Program-made: the position numbers and the translations under genes | Assembly: GCA_016711505.1 (NCBI GenBank) | Contig: JADJSV010000002.1 | Span: 310,001-374,000, forward strand | DNA: 64,000 nt | Reading direction: 5' to 3' | Origin: Bacteroidota bacterium | GTDB taxonomy: Bacteria; Bacteroidota; Bacteroidia; AKYH767-A; 2013-40CM-41-45 | The notes under the pieces: model-generated | What the model was told of the DNA's origin: nothing | The model's database searches: none | What the model saw: the letters and a program-made list of their open reading frames with translations, nothing else | Part shown: positions 34,301 through 42,363 of the stretch, one piece after another | How the letters are laid out: the number at the start of each line of letters is the position of its first letter | Position numbering within the stretch: the first letter of the stretch is position 1

Positions 34301-35333
34301 AACATTCACAGTATCTGCCGGAACTTATAACTATACAGTAACAGATGCAAACGGTTGTACTTCATCTACATCGATCACAGTAACAGAACCGGCAGCATTG
34401 GTAGCATCTTCTACACAAGGAGCAGCAATTCTTTGTAACGGAGGAACAACTACAGTAACGGTTTCAGCCGTAGGTGGAACAACAGCTTATTCAGGTGATG
34501 GAACATTTACAGTATCTGCAGGAACTTATAACTACACAGTAACAGATGCGAACGGTTGTACATCTTCTACATCGATCACAGTATCAGAACCTGCTGCACT
34601 TGTTGCTTCTTCTTCTGCAACTGATGTCCTGTGTAATGGTGGAACAGCTACAGTAACAGTTTCGGCAGTTGGTGGAACAGCACCTTATTCAGGTGATGGA
34701 ACATTTACAGTATCTGCAGGAACTTATAGCTACACAGTAACAGACGCAAACGGTTGTACATCTTCAACATCGATCACAGTATCAGAACCTGCAGCACTTG
34801 TTGCATCATCTTCTGCAACTGATATCCTTTGTAATGGTGGAACAGCAACAGTAACAGTTTCTGCAGTTGGTGGAACAACACCTTATTCAGGTGATGGAAC
34901 ATTCACAGTAACTGCAGGAACTTATAGCTATACAGTAACAGACGCTAACGGTTGTACATCTTCAACATCGATCACAGTAACAGAACCTGCTGCACTTGTG
35001 GCTTCATCTTCTGCAACAGATATCCTTTGTAACGGTGGAATAGCGACAGTAACAGTTTCTGCAGTAGGTGGAACAACACCTTATTCAGGTGATGGAACAT
35101 TCACATTATCTGCAGGTACACATAACTACACAGTAACAGATGCAAACGGTTGTACATCTTCAACATCGATTTCAATATCAGAACCAGCTGCACTTGTTGC
35201 ATCATCTTCTGCAACTGATATTCTTTGTAACGGTGGTTCAGCTACGGTAACAGTTTCTGCAGTGGGTGGAACAACGCCTTATTCTGGTGATGGAACATTC
35301 ACAGTATCTGCAGGAACTACAACTACACAGTAA
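28395..35333 (+). CDS. Giant SprB/HYR-repeat surface adhesin, 5' piece (frameshifted)
   Basis: First half of a protein of about 4,313 residues. Order: N-terminal export signal (FPKIAGLFLVGILSIQQSSAQQ); a lectin/LamG-like beta-sandwich (about 28600-29270, VDEFTRGNSNTVGGGWSEDE to YFDNVWVPT); Ig-like domains (29280-30060); a P/Homo-B domain (about 30180-30640, SYDSDVEIYLVRPGG; GVWTLKVADDAAQDNGTL); one diverged SprB-like unit; four HYR domains (about 31030-31970, TCPADITV...DNCSATLSY...CTFNVIV); then about 17 SprB units of ~66 residues (DILCNGGTATVTVSAVGGT, PYSGDGTF, NYTVTDANGCTSS, ITVSEPAALVASSSAT). The frame breaks at 35318, where one T is missing from AGTYNYTVTD. The start at 28395 is preferred to an ATG at 28368, which overlaps the candidate -7 element. 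Family role: mobile surface adhesin for gliding or attachment. Confidence 0.9.
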   Translation: MNTITHAKSVAAKQFTSRANTLSVKQSAKGNLLLSIWQALFGKSTGYAFPKIAGLFLVGILSIQQSSAQQLVDEFTRGNSNTVGGGWSEDENSSSYCSVNTNRLQIGGNNDDADFIYRDASSLFNTTYSTNTALMTWQFNMRQNDATPNGFDGNSAGGMAYVLGCSESSFTTNSGEGYAVIFGSSSSTDVVRLVRFSGGVDAEANFTSIVAGTTGYGTQYFAVRVTYNPATTQWSLYLNVNASSFNDPNTAPYTLIGQANNTTYTSQNLDYTGCFYKHGNNGDLAYFDNVWVPTSAPVIITQPAATVNGCNGSSVTFTANANFDTGRQWQKFISGVWTAIGGATNDTYTINPASPADAGDYRVVYTNAIGTATSSVSTLAVGTPSVGGTVDFSMTVCTGQNNSTLNLSGHTGSVTRWELSTNGGTSWSNISNTTTSHPYSNITQTTMYRAVVTNGGCASSNSVPATITVVQPALFSVTGGGNFCAGSGANVGLSDSETGVDYQLMNGVTPVGSPIPGTGNAISFGLQAATGTYTVIAIHNAYLCERTMTGSANLVSLPVPTATATASNHLICGTGTTTLTSTGASNTTALKNFASGTLNMGFTNTSFVSDTITVYDAPTSMAAVTSFSVTVNITHSYDSDVEIYLVRPGGTLTVAANGTYTHTISAGGSVCLAADAGGTGNNFTSTVFSSLGTQTCVANGNPPFTGTFLPENAFSTLTGDPNGVWTLKVADDAAQDNGTLLNWTITMNTISGVTYTWTSSPSGFSSSVQNPGIISPTISRDYIVTVTGNGNGCTASASTGVVNVSPAMTASCSIVNNATCVGANDGSINVTVSGGTAPYTGTGTIAGLGAGLHTFTVTDALGCTSTCSSTITVADATPPVISGCPANFTVNSDPGQCGAIVTWIEPTVTDNCSVDFFTSNYYNGDLFSIGLNSVTYIAQDPSGNQSLCFFDVTVLDVEDPIITCPADITVGSTPGLCGAIVSFTASATDNCSATLSYVPASGSTFPIGTTSVTATATDQDGNTDVCTFNVIVTDTEFPSFAGCPSDITIGTNGSCDRIVTWTPPTAADNCSGVTLSSSHNPGDVFQLGTTIVTYTAIDAVGNTTICTFNVLVEDTEDPVVTCPADTTVTANSAGCSAIVTFSASVTDNCSATLSYSPASGSTFSGTTPVTVTATDPAGNTSTCTFNVIVVNDLVASSSATSILCNGGTATVTVSTTGGTAPYSGDGTFTVTAGTYNYTVTDANGCTSSTSITVSEPAALVASSSATAILCNGGSATVTVSATGGTAPYSGDGTFTVTAGTYNYTVTDANGCTSSTSITVSEPAALVASSSATDILCNGGTATVTVSAVGGTIPYSGDGTFTVGAGTYNYTVTDANGCTSSTSISLSEPSAVVVTATQGADILCNGGSTTVTVSATGGTSPYTGEGTFTVTAGTHNYTVTDANGCTGSTSITVSEPAALVASSSATAILCNGGSATVTVSAIGGTAPYSGDGTFTVTAGTYNYTVTDANGCTSSTSITVSEPAALVASSSATDILCNGGSATVTVSAVGGTTPYSGDGTFTVTAGTYNYTVTDGNGCSSSTSITVTEPAALVASSTQGAAILCNGGTTTVTVSATGGTTPYTGDGSFTVGAGTHNYTVTDANGCPSLTSITITEPSAVVVTATQGADILCNGGSSSSATAILCNGGSATVTVSAVGGTAPYSGDGTFTVTAGTYNYTVTDANGCTSSTSITVSEPAALVASSSTTDVLCNGGSATVTVSAVGGTIPYSGDGTFTVGAGTHNYTVTDANGCSSSTSITVSEPSAVVVTATQGADILCNGGSTTVTVSATGGTSPYTGEGTFTVTAGTHNYTVTDANGCTGSTSITVSEPAALVASSSATAILCNGGSSTVTVSAVGGTAPYSGDGTFTVTAGTYNYTVTDANGCTSSTSITVSEPAALVASSSATDILCNGGSSTVTVSAVGGTTPYSGDGTFTVSAGTYNYTVTDANGCTSSTSITVTEPAALVASSTQGAAILCNGGTTTVTVSAVGGTTAYSGDGTFTVSAGTYNYTVTDANGCTSSTSITVSEPAALVASSSATDVLCNGGTATVTVSAVGGTAPYSGDGTFTVSAGTYSYTVTDANGCTSSTSITVSEPAALVASSSATDILCNGGTATVTVSAVGGTTPYSGDGTFTVTAGTYSYTVTDANGCTSSTSITVTEPAALVASSSATDILCNGGIATVTVSAVGGTTPYSGDGTFTLSAGTHNYTVTDANGCTSSTSISISEPAALVASSSATDILCNGGSATVTVSAVGGTTPYSGDGTFTVSAGTTTTQ

Positions 35334-38300
35334 CAGACGCTAACGGTTGCTCGTCTTCAACATCGATCACAGTATCAGAACCGGCTGTACTTGCTGCATC
35401 TGCAACAAGCACTGATGCGTCTTGTTTAACATGTGCTGATGGTACAGCAACGGTATCCTCAATAACAGGAGGAACTGCGCCGTATACGGTCACTCCAACA
35501 TCTCCTGCAACAGGATTGTTAACAGGAAATTTCTGCTTCACAATTACAGATGCTAATGGTTGCTCAACTACTGCATGTACAATGGTTGGATATATTGCTT
35601 GTAACATTACTGCAAGTGTAATTGAAACAGCTCCGATACTATGTAATGGTGGAACAGCAACAGTTGTTGTGTCTGCAGTCGGTGGAACTGCGCCTATCAC
35701 AGGTGAAGGTACATTCAGTGTACTTGCAGGAACACATACTTACACAATAACAGATGCTAATGGTTGTCCGGCAACAACTTCAATTACAATCAGCGAACCG
35801 GCTGCTTTGATCGCTTCATCTACACAGGGAGCAAGTATTCTTTGTAATGGCGGATCAACGACAGTAACGGTTTCAGCAGTTGGTGGAACAGCACCTTATT
35901 CAGGTGATGGAACATTCACAGTATCTGCAGGAACTCATAACTACACAGTAACAGATAATAATGGTTGTACATCTTCTACATCGATCACAGTATCAGAACC
36001 GGCTGCACTAGTTGCATCGTCTTCTGCAACTGATATCCTTTGTAACGGTGGTACATCAACAGTAACAGTTTCAGCGGTTGGTGGAACAACACCTTATTCA
36101 GGTGATGGAACATTCACAGTATCTGCAGGAACACATAGCTACACAGTAACAGACGCTAACGGTTGTACTTCATCCACATCGATCACAGTTTCAGAACCGG
36201 CTGCACTTGTTGCATATTCTTCTGCAACTGATATTCTTTGTAATGGTGGAACAGCTACGGTAACAGTTTCAGCAGTGGGTGGAACAACACCTTATTCAGG
36301 TGATGGAACATTCACAGTAACTGCCGGAACTTATAACTATACAGTAACAGATGCAAACGGTTGTACATCTTCAACATCGATCACAGTATCAGAACCGGCT
36401 GCACTTGTAGCTTCGTCTTCTGCAACTGATATCCTTTGTAACGGTGGATCATCAACAGTAACAGTATCTGCAGTTGGTGGAACAACACCTTATTCAGGTG
36501 ATGGAACATTCACAGTAACTGCCGGAACTTATAACTACACAGTAACAGATGCGAACGGTTGTACATCTTCTACATCGATCACAGTATCAGAACCTGCTGC
36601 ACTGGTTGCATCATCTTCTGCAACTGATATCCTTTGTAACGGTGGAACAGCTACAGTAACAGTATCTGCAGTTGGTGGAACAGCACCTTATTCAGGTGAT
36701 GGAACATTCACAGTAACTGCCGGAACTTATAACTACACAGTAACAGATGCTAACGGTTGTACATCTTCTACATCGATCACAGTATCAGAACCTGCTGCAC
36801 TTGTTGCATCTTCTTCTGCAACTGATATCCTTTGTAATGGTGGAACAGCTACAGTAACAGTTTCTGCGGTAGGTGGAACAGCAGCATATTCAGGTGATGG
36901 TACATTCACAGTAACTGCAGGAACTTATAACTATACAGTAACAGACGCTAACGGTTGTACTTCATCTACATCGATCACAGTAACAGAACCTGCTGCACTT
37001 GTTGCATCTTCTTCTGCAACTGATATCCTTTGTAACGGTGGATCATCAACAGTAACAGTATCTGCAGTTGGTGGAACAGCACCTTATTCAGGTGATGGAA
37101 CATTCACAGTAACTGCCGGAACTTATAACTACACAGTAACAGACGCTAATGGTTGTACATCTTCTACATCGATCACAGTATCAGAACCTGCTGCACTGGT
37201 TGCATCTTCTTCTGCAAATGATATCCTTTGTAATGGTGGAACAGCTACGGTAACGGTTTCTGCATTGGGTGGAACAACGCCATATTCAGGTGATGGAACA
37301 TTCACAGTATCTGCAGGAACTTATAACTATACAGTAACAGACGCTAACGGTTGTACATCTTCAACATCGATCACAGTATCAGAACCTGCTGCACTTGTTG
37401 CATCTTCTTCTGCAACTGATATCCTTTGTAATGGTGGAACAGCTACAGTAACGGTTTCAGCAGTTGGTGGAACAACACCATATTCAGGTGATGGAACATT
37501 CACAGTATCTGCAGGAACATACAACTACACAGTAACAGACGCTAACGGTTGTACATCTTCAACATCGATCACAGTATCAGAACCTGCTGCACTTGTAGCT
37601 TCGTCTTCTGCAACTGATATCCTTTGTAATGGTGGATCATCAACAGTAACAGTATCTGCAGTGGGTGGAACAACACCATATTCTGGTGATGGAACATTCA
37701 CAGTATCTGCAGGAACTTATAACTACACAGTAACAGATGCTAACGGTTGTACTTCATCAACATCGATTACAGTATCAGAACCGGCTGCACTGGTTGCATC
37801 TTCTTCTGCAACTGATATCCTTTGTAACGGTGGTTCAGCAACAGTAACAGTTTCTGCAGTGGGTGGAACAACACCATATTCTGGTGATGGAACATTCACA
37901 GTAACTGCAGGAACTTATAACTACACAGTAACAGATGCGAACGGTTGTACATCTTCTACATCGATCACAGTATCAGAACCTGCTGCACTTGTTGCATCTT
38001 CTTCTGCAACTGATATCCTTTGTAATGGTGGAACAGCTACAGTAACGGTTTCAGCAGTTGGTGGAACAACACCATATTCAGGTGATGGAACATTCACAGT
38101 ATCTGCAGGAACATACAACTACACAGTAACAGACGCTAACGGTTGCTCTTCTTCTACATCGATCACAGTATCAGAACCGGCTGCACTTGTAGCTTCGTCT
38201 TCTGCAACTGATATCCTTTGTAATGGTGGATCATCAACAGTAACAGTATCTGCAGTGGGTGGAACAACACCATATTCTGGTGATGGAACATTCACAGTAA

Positions 38301-41300
38301 CTGCCGGAACTTATAACTACACAGTAACAGATGCTAACGGTTGTACTTCATCAACATCGATCACAGTATCAGAACCTGCTGCACTTGTTGCATCTTCTTC
38401 TGCAACTGATATTCTTTGTAACGGTGGTTCAGCAACAGTAACAGTATCTGCAGTTGGTGGAACAGCACCTTATTCAGGTGATGGAACATTCACAGTAACT
38501 GCCGGAACTTATAACTACACAGTAACAGATGCGAACGGTTGCTCTTCTAGCACATCGATCACAGTATCAGAACCAAGTGTTTTGGTTGCATCTTCGTCAG
38601 CTTCTACGATCGATTGTATCGGTGGAACAACTGATGTGACTGTATCAGCAACAGGCGGAACAGCTCCATATTCAGGAACAGGATTGTTCAACGAAGCTGT
38701 AGGTACTTATACGTACACTGTAACTGATGCGAATGGTTGTACAGCTACGACAACGATCACATTGACTCAAGTCGATAATCAGGATCCAATCATCGTTGGT
38801 TGTCCAAATAATATTACGATCAACACTTCAGGCGCATGTACTCAGGTAGTGAACTGGATCACGCCAACTGTAACAGATAATTGTTCTGCAACATTGACCT
38901 CGACTCATAACTCTGGCGATGTATTCTTAATCGGAACTACTACAATAACGTATACTGCTGTTGATCCAAATGGAAATTCAGCTACATGTTCATTCGACGT
39001 TACAGTTGAAGATCACGAAAATCCTGTTGTAACTTGTCCTGCTGATATTGCAGTGAACAATGATGCAGGTGATTGTGGTGCAGTTGTAACTTATTCAGCA
39101 ACTGTAGCAGATAATTGTTCAGCAACACTTTCGTATTCTCATGCTTCCGGTTCAACATTCGCTATCGGAACAACAGTTGTAACTGTAACAGGAACTGATG
39201 CTTTTGGAAATTCTTCCAGCTGCTCATTCAATGTTGTGGTTACAGATTCTGAATATCCGGTACTTACAGCATGTCCTGCAGATATCATTACATGTTCACC
39301 GGTTGTAACATGGACAGCACCAACTGCAACAGATAATTGTTCAGTAACAGTATCTCCTGACATTAATCCGGGATCTACATTCCCGGCAGGTACAACTTTA
39401 GTGACCTATTCAGCTGTTGATGCATCAGGAAATACAACTACATGTTCATTCAATGTAACCGTTAACCTTCCATCTACAGATCCGACATCCATTTCAAGTT
39501 CAAATGGTATTTCAATGTGTAACAGTGGAACAACAACACTAAGTGTAGTGGGTGGTTCATTAGGAACAGGAGCGCAATGGGTATGGTATAGCGGAAGTTG
39601 TGGCGGAACACCTGAAGGTACAGGTGCGTCGATCACTGTGACTCCGGGAGCAACAACGGATTACTTCGTTCGTGCAGAAGGTGGATGTGCAAACACAGCT
39701 TGTGCATCACAAACGATCACAGTTTATACAGGAGCTCCGGCAGGAGTTGTTAATACGATCAACGGTGCGATTTCAGTATGTCCGGGTTCTTCAGGAGTAT
39801 ATACTGTAAACGCAGTTCCAAATACAGGTTCATATGTTTGGTCTGCACCGGCTGGTACATTGATCAATGGATTACCTAGCCCGGTTAGTACGACAACAAA
39901 TTCTGCAACGCTAACATTTGGTACATTACCAATTGGACAATCAGGTTACAATATCTGCGTGTTTGCAAGCAATGATTGTGGTTCTACAGCAGCGAAATGT
40001 GCATGGATCCGTGGAGATTTAAGTACGCCAAATTATTTCATCGCACCAACAGTAGTTTGTGCAGGAACAACGGTAACTTATGAAGTAAGTCCACTTGCAG
40101 GTGCATCTAATTATATCTGGACAGCAACAGGCGGAGCAACGATATCAGGAACAGGAACAAGTGTTCAGGTAACCTTCCCTGCTAACTATACTACAGGTAC
40201 AGTTTGTGTTGCGGGTCAGTCGCCATGCGGATTAACAAGTGCACAACGTTGTGTAAGTGTTTCTTCAAGCCCAGGGCTTCCGGGAGTAATTACAGGTTCT
40301 GTGAAAGTTTGTCCAGGATCATCAGAAGTATATAGCATTGCAGCCGTGAATGGAGCAACATCTTATATCTGGACTGCACCTGTTGGCGCATCGATCAATG
40401 GTCCTTCAAATGGATTAAGCATAACGATAGATTATACGGCTGGATTTGTTTCAGGTCAGGTAACAGTTAAATCGGTTAATTCATGCGGTGCACAAAGTGG
40501 TGTTCGTGCTAAATCTGTATCAACAGGAAAACTTCCGACACCGGGTAACATTGTAGGTGATCCGACAAATGGAGTTTGTGGTCAGACCTACCAGTATTCG
40601 ATCTCTTCACTTGCAAATGCGACAGCAGGTTATGTATGGACAATTCCTGCAGGTGTTACAGTGATCGGACCGGCAACAAGCAATAGTATCACTCTTCAGT
40701 TCCCTTCAAACTTCGTTTCAGGAGTATTGAGTGTAGCAGGTAATAACAGTTGTGGATTAGGTTATATGCGTTCGATCAATGTATATGGTAACCCTGCAAC
40801 TCCGGGTGCAATTACAGGAGCAACAAGTGTATGTTCAGGTAGCGTAGAAATGTATTCATGGGCTCCGGTTCCGGGTACATCATACTATCAGATTCAGGCT
40901 CCGGTTGGTTCAACGATCTTAAGTGGAAATATTACAACTAACACATTCGTATTGATTCAATGGGGAACAACCGGTGGAAACATTGGAGTGAAAGCGATCA
41001 ATGGTTGTGGTGTTTCAGGAACAAGAACTTTGAATGCTTCAATTGCTTGTCGTACTGCTGCAGAAGAAGTTCTGACTGACAAACTTGTTGTAGAAGCTTA
41101 TCCGAATCCAAATCATGGTAAGTTCTCAGTAAGCGTGGATAGCAAAATTGATGCGACTTATACACTTCGTATTCTTGATCAGACAGGAAGAATTCTGAAA
41201 TCTTCAGTGATGAATGCAACAGAAGGCATGAATATCCAGGAATTTGATCTGGATGGAATTGCAGCAGGTATTTATATCCTCAGATTAGAAACTGAAAGCA

Positions 41301-41335
41301 GAGAAGTGATCAACAGATCGATCATTGTTCAGTAA
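35321..41335 (+). CDS. Giant SprB/HYR-repeat surface adhesin, 3' piece with T9SS signal
   Basis: Continues the adhesin after the one-base loss at 35318. First come three diverged SprB units (CLTCADGTATVSSITGGTAP; ILCNGGTATVVVSAVGGTAP; STQGASILCNGG). About 14 nearly identical 198-base units run to ~38570, and a last diverged unit (TIDCIGGTTDVTVSATGG) to 38765. Three HYR domains follow (38785-39470), then several PKD/Ig-like domains rich in Cys pairs (39480-41050, e.g. SVCPGSSGVYTVNAVPNTGS). The last ~85 residues are a T9SS type A sorting domain (VEAYPNPNHGKFSVSV; YTLRILDQTGRILKSS; IAAGIYILRLETESREV). Such cargo is exported by T9SS and usually attached to surface lipopolysaccharide. An ATG at 35516 is internal. 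A strong terminator follows. Confidence 0.92.
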   Translation, partial: NYTVTDANGCSSSTSITVSEPAVLAASATSTDASCLTCADGTATVSSITGGTAPYTVTPTSPATGLLTGNFCFTITDANGCSTTACTMVGYIACNITASVIETAPILCNGGTATVVVSAVGGTAPITGEGTFSVLAGTHTYTITDANGCPATTSITISEPAALIASSTQGASILCNGGSTTVTVSAVGGTAPYSGDGTFTVSAGTHNYTVTDNNGCTSSTSITVSEPAALVASSSATDILCNGGTSTVTVSAVGGTTPYSGDGTFTVSAGTHSYTVTDANGCTSSTSITVSEPAALVAYSSATDILCNGGTATVTVSAVGGTTPYSGDGTFTVTAGTYNYTVTDANGCTSSTSITVSEPAALVASSSATDILCNGGSSTVTVSAVGGTTPYSGDGTFTVTAGTYNYTVTDANGCTSSTSITVSEPAALVASSSATDILCNGGTATVTVSAVGGTAPYSGDGTFTVTAGTYNYTVTDANGCTSSTSITVSEPAALVASSSATDILCNGGTATVTVSAVGGTAAYSGDGTFTVTAGTYNYTVTDANGCTSSTSITVTEPAALVASSSATDILCNGGSSTVTVSAVGGTAPYSGDGTFTVTAGTYNYTVTDANGCTSSTSITVSEPAALVASSSANDILCNGGTATVTVSALGGTTPYSGDGTFTVSAGTYNYTVTDANGCTSSTSITVSEPAALVASSSATDILCNGGTATVTVSAVGGTTPYSGDGTFTVSAGTYNYTVTDANGCTSSTSITVSEPAALVASSSATDILCNGGSSTVTVSAVGGTTPYSGDGTFTVSAGTYNYTVTDANGCTSSTSITVSEPAALVASSSATDILCNGGSATVTVSAVGGTTPYSGDGTFTVTAGTYNYTVTDANGCTSSTSITVSEPAALVASSSATDILCNGGTATVTVSAVGGTTPYSGDGTFTVSAGTYNYTVTDANGCSSSTSITVSEPAALVASSSATDILCNGGSSTVTVSAVGGTTPYSGDGTFTVTAGTYNYTVTDANGCTSSTSITVSEPAALVASSSATDILCNGGSATVTVSAVGGTAPYSGDGTFTVTAGTYNYTVTDANGCSSSTSITVSEPSVLVASSSASTIDCIGGTTDVTVSATGGTAPYSGTGLFNEAVGTYTYTVTDANGCTATTTITLTQVDNQDPIIVGCPNNITINTSGACTQVVNWITPTVTDNCSATLTSTHNSGDVFLIGTTTITYTAVDPNGNSATCSFDVTVEDHENPVVTCPADIAVNNDAGDCGAVVTYSATVADNCSATLSYSHASGSTFAIGTTVVTVTGTDAFGNSSSCSFNVVVTDSEYPVLTACPADIITCSPVVTWTAPTATDNCSVTVSPDINPGSTFPAGTTLVTYSAVDASGNTTTCSFNVTVNLPSTDPTSISSSNGISMCNSGTTTLSVVGGSLGTGAQWVWYSGSCGGTPEGTGASITVTPGATTDYFVRAEGGCANTACASQTITVYTGAPAGVVNTINGAISVCPGSSGVYTVNAVPNTGSYVWSAPAGTLINGLPSPVSTTTNSATLTFGTLPIGQSGYNICVFASNDCGSTAAKCAWIRGDLSTPNYFIAPTVVCAGTTVTYEVSPLAGASNYIWTATGGATISGTGTSVQVTFPANYTTGTVCVAGQSPCGLTSAQRCVSVSSSPGLPGVITGSVKVCPGSSEVYSIAAVNGATSYIWTAPVGASINGPSNGLSITIDYTAGFVSGQVTVKSVNSCGAQSGVRAKSVSTGKLPTPGNIVGDPTNGVCGQTYQYSISSLANATAGYVWTIPAGVTVIGPATSNSITLQFPSNFVSGVLSVAGNNSCGLGYMRSINVYGNPATPGAITGATSVCSGSVEMYSWAPVPGTSYYQIQAPVGSTILSGNITTNTFVLIQWGTTGGNIGVKAINGCGVSGTRTLNASIACRTAAEEVLTDKLVVEAYPNPNHGKFSVSVDSKIDATYTLRILDQTGRILKSSVMNATEGMNIQEFDLDGIAAGIYILRLETESREVINRSIIVQ

Positions 41336-41388
41336 AAAATATACTTACGGGGTATAACTACCGGAACTATATTCCGATAGATATTAAA

Positions 41389-41416
41389 GGAGTCCAGGTT
41401 TGGACTCCCTTTTTTT
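41389..41416 (+). terminator. Rho-independent terminator of the adhesin gene
   Basis: Perfect 8-bp stem GGAGTCCA / TGGACTCC with a GGTT loop, followed by C and seven T. It lies 54 bases after the adhesin stop. Confidence 0.85.
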
Positions 41417-41435
41417 GTGCCCAAAACGAAATAAG

Positions 41436-41481
41436 TTTGAGTTTGTAGTGTGTTGTGTGAACATCACACTACAAACTCAAA
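41436..41481. repeat. 17-bp inverted repeat after the adhesin terminator
   Basis: Arms 41436-41452 (TTTGAGTTTGTAGTGTG) and 41465-41481 are perfect complements with a 12-base loop. It lies between the terminator and the second wza gene and could block read-through or act in the wza leader. Confidence 0.75.
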
Positions 41482-41588
41482 ACTGAATTTAGGGACATTC
41501 TTTGCCATATTTCATTTTTTCCCCGAAACCTTTTCGCCCTAACCTAGTAGATATTCATGTGAAGCTATGTCTTCACAATGCCTTAAAA

Positions 41589-42350
41589 ATGATGAAATTC
41601 GCACGAATCCCCTTTTTGATGCTTGCCTTTGCTGTAGCAATGTCTTCTTGTACACCGTATAAGAAGATTGTAATATTTCAGCCATCTGAAGCAGATACTA
41701 CCGCCAGGGTCAGTAATGATGCGTATCGTCCTATTATCAGTCCTAATGATATCCTGGATATATACGTAACAAGCACAAGTCCTGAAGCAAGTAAGTACTT
41801 TAATTATTCAGAAAGCCCTGAAAACACTTCCGGACTTATGAATGGTTACCTGGTAGACGAAAGAGGGGAAATTCAGATCCCATTTATTGGATCTGTCAAA
41901 GTTTCAGGATTAAGCACTGCAAATGCCCGCGATACAGTTGCCGGTAAATTGGCAAAATACTTGGTCAGTCCATCCGTTAAACTAAGTATCCGGAATTTTA
42001 AAGTAACAATTCTCGGAGAAGTCATGCCCGGAATTTTTACAGTACAAAATGAGAAATTAACATTGCCTGAAGCTCTTGCTTTATCAGGTGATTTTACCAT
42101 TTACAGTAAGCGCGATAAGGTAACCATCATTCGTGACAGTGCCGGTTACAAAACGTATAATTATGTTGATCTGAATTCACGTGATGTATTCTCTTCTCCT
42201 TTCTATACGCTTCATTCAAATGATATTGTTTATGTAGAACCATATAAAAAGAAAAGATTCCAGGGTGAAAATTATTACAGAGTCTTTCCTATTGTCTTGA
42301 GTACACTGACATTCATCCTGTCAATCTTATCATTTAGTAATAAAAATTAG
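41589..42350 (+). CDS. wza: Polysaccharide export outer-membrane lipoprotein, Wza family (second copy)
   Basis: A 253-residue lipoprotein when started at 41589 (MMKFARIPFLMLAFAVAMSSC, in part; Cys21). An upstream ATG at 41502 would add 29 residues before the signal peptide and is unlikely. The Poly_export domain is ISPNDILDIYVTSTSPEASKYF and VDERGEIQIPFIGSVKVSGL. The SLBB-like part has VTILGEVMPGIFTVQNEKLTLPEALALSGDFT, in part. It ends in a hydrophobic helix (VFPIVLSTLTFILSILSF). It is first gene of the polysaccharide locus and shares its layout with the minus-strand wza at 18940. Role: outer-membrane exit channel of the glycan made by the genes downstream. Confidence 0.92.
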   Translation: MMKFARIPFLMLAFAVAMSSCTPYKKIVIFQPSEADTTARVSNDAYRPIISPNDILDIYVTSTSPEASKYFNYSESPENTSGLMNGYLVDERGEIQIPFIGSVKVSGLSTANARDTVAGKLAKYLVSPSVKLSIRNFKVTILGEVMPGIFTVQNEKLTLPEALALSGDFTIYSKRDKVTIIRDSAGYKTYNYVDLNSRDVFSSPFYTLHSNDIVYVEPYKKKRFQGENYYRVFPIVLSTLTFILSILSFSNKN

Positions 42351-42363
42351 TACACACATTTAA

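Noticed and set aside
35323..38118. Antisense reading frames rich in Val/Pro/Ala across the adhesin repeats
   Set aside because: They are mirror images of the SprB repeat codons, recur with the 198-base unit and lack signals of real genes.
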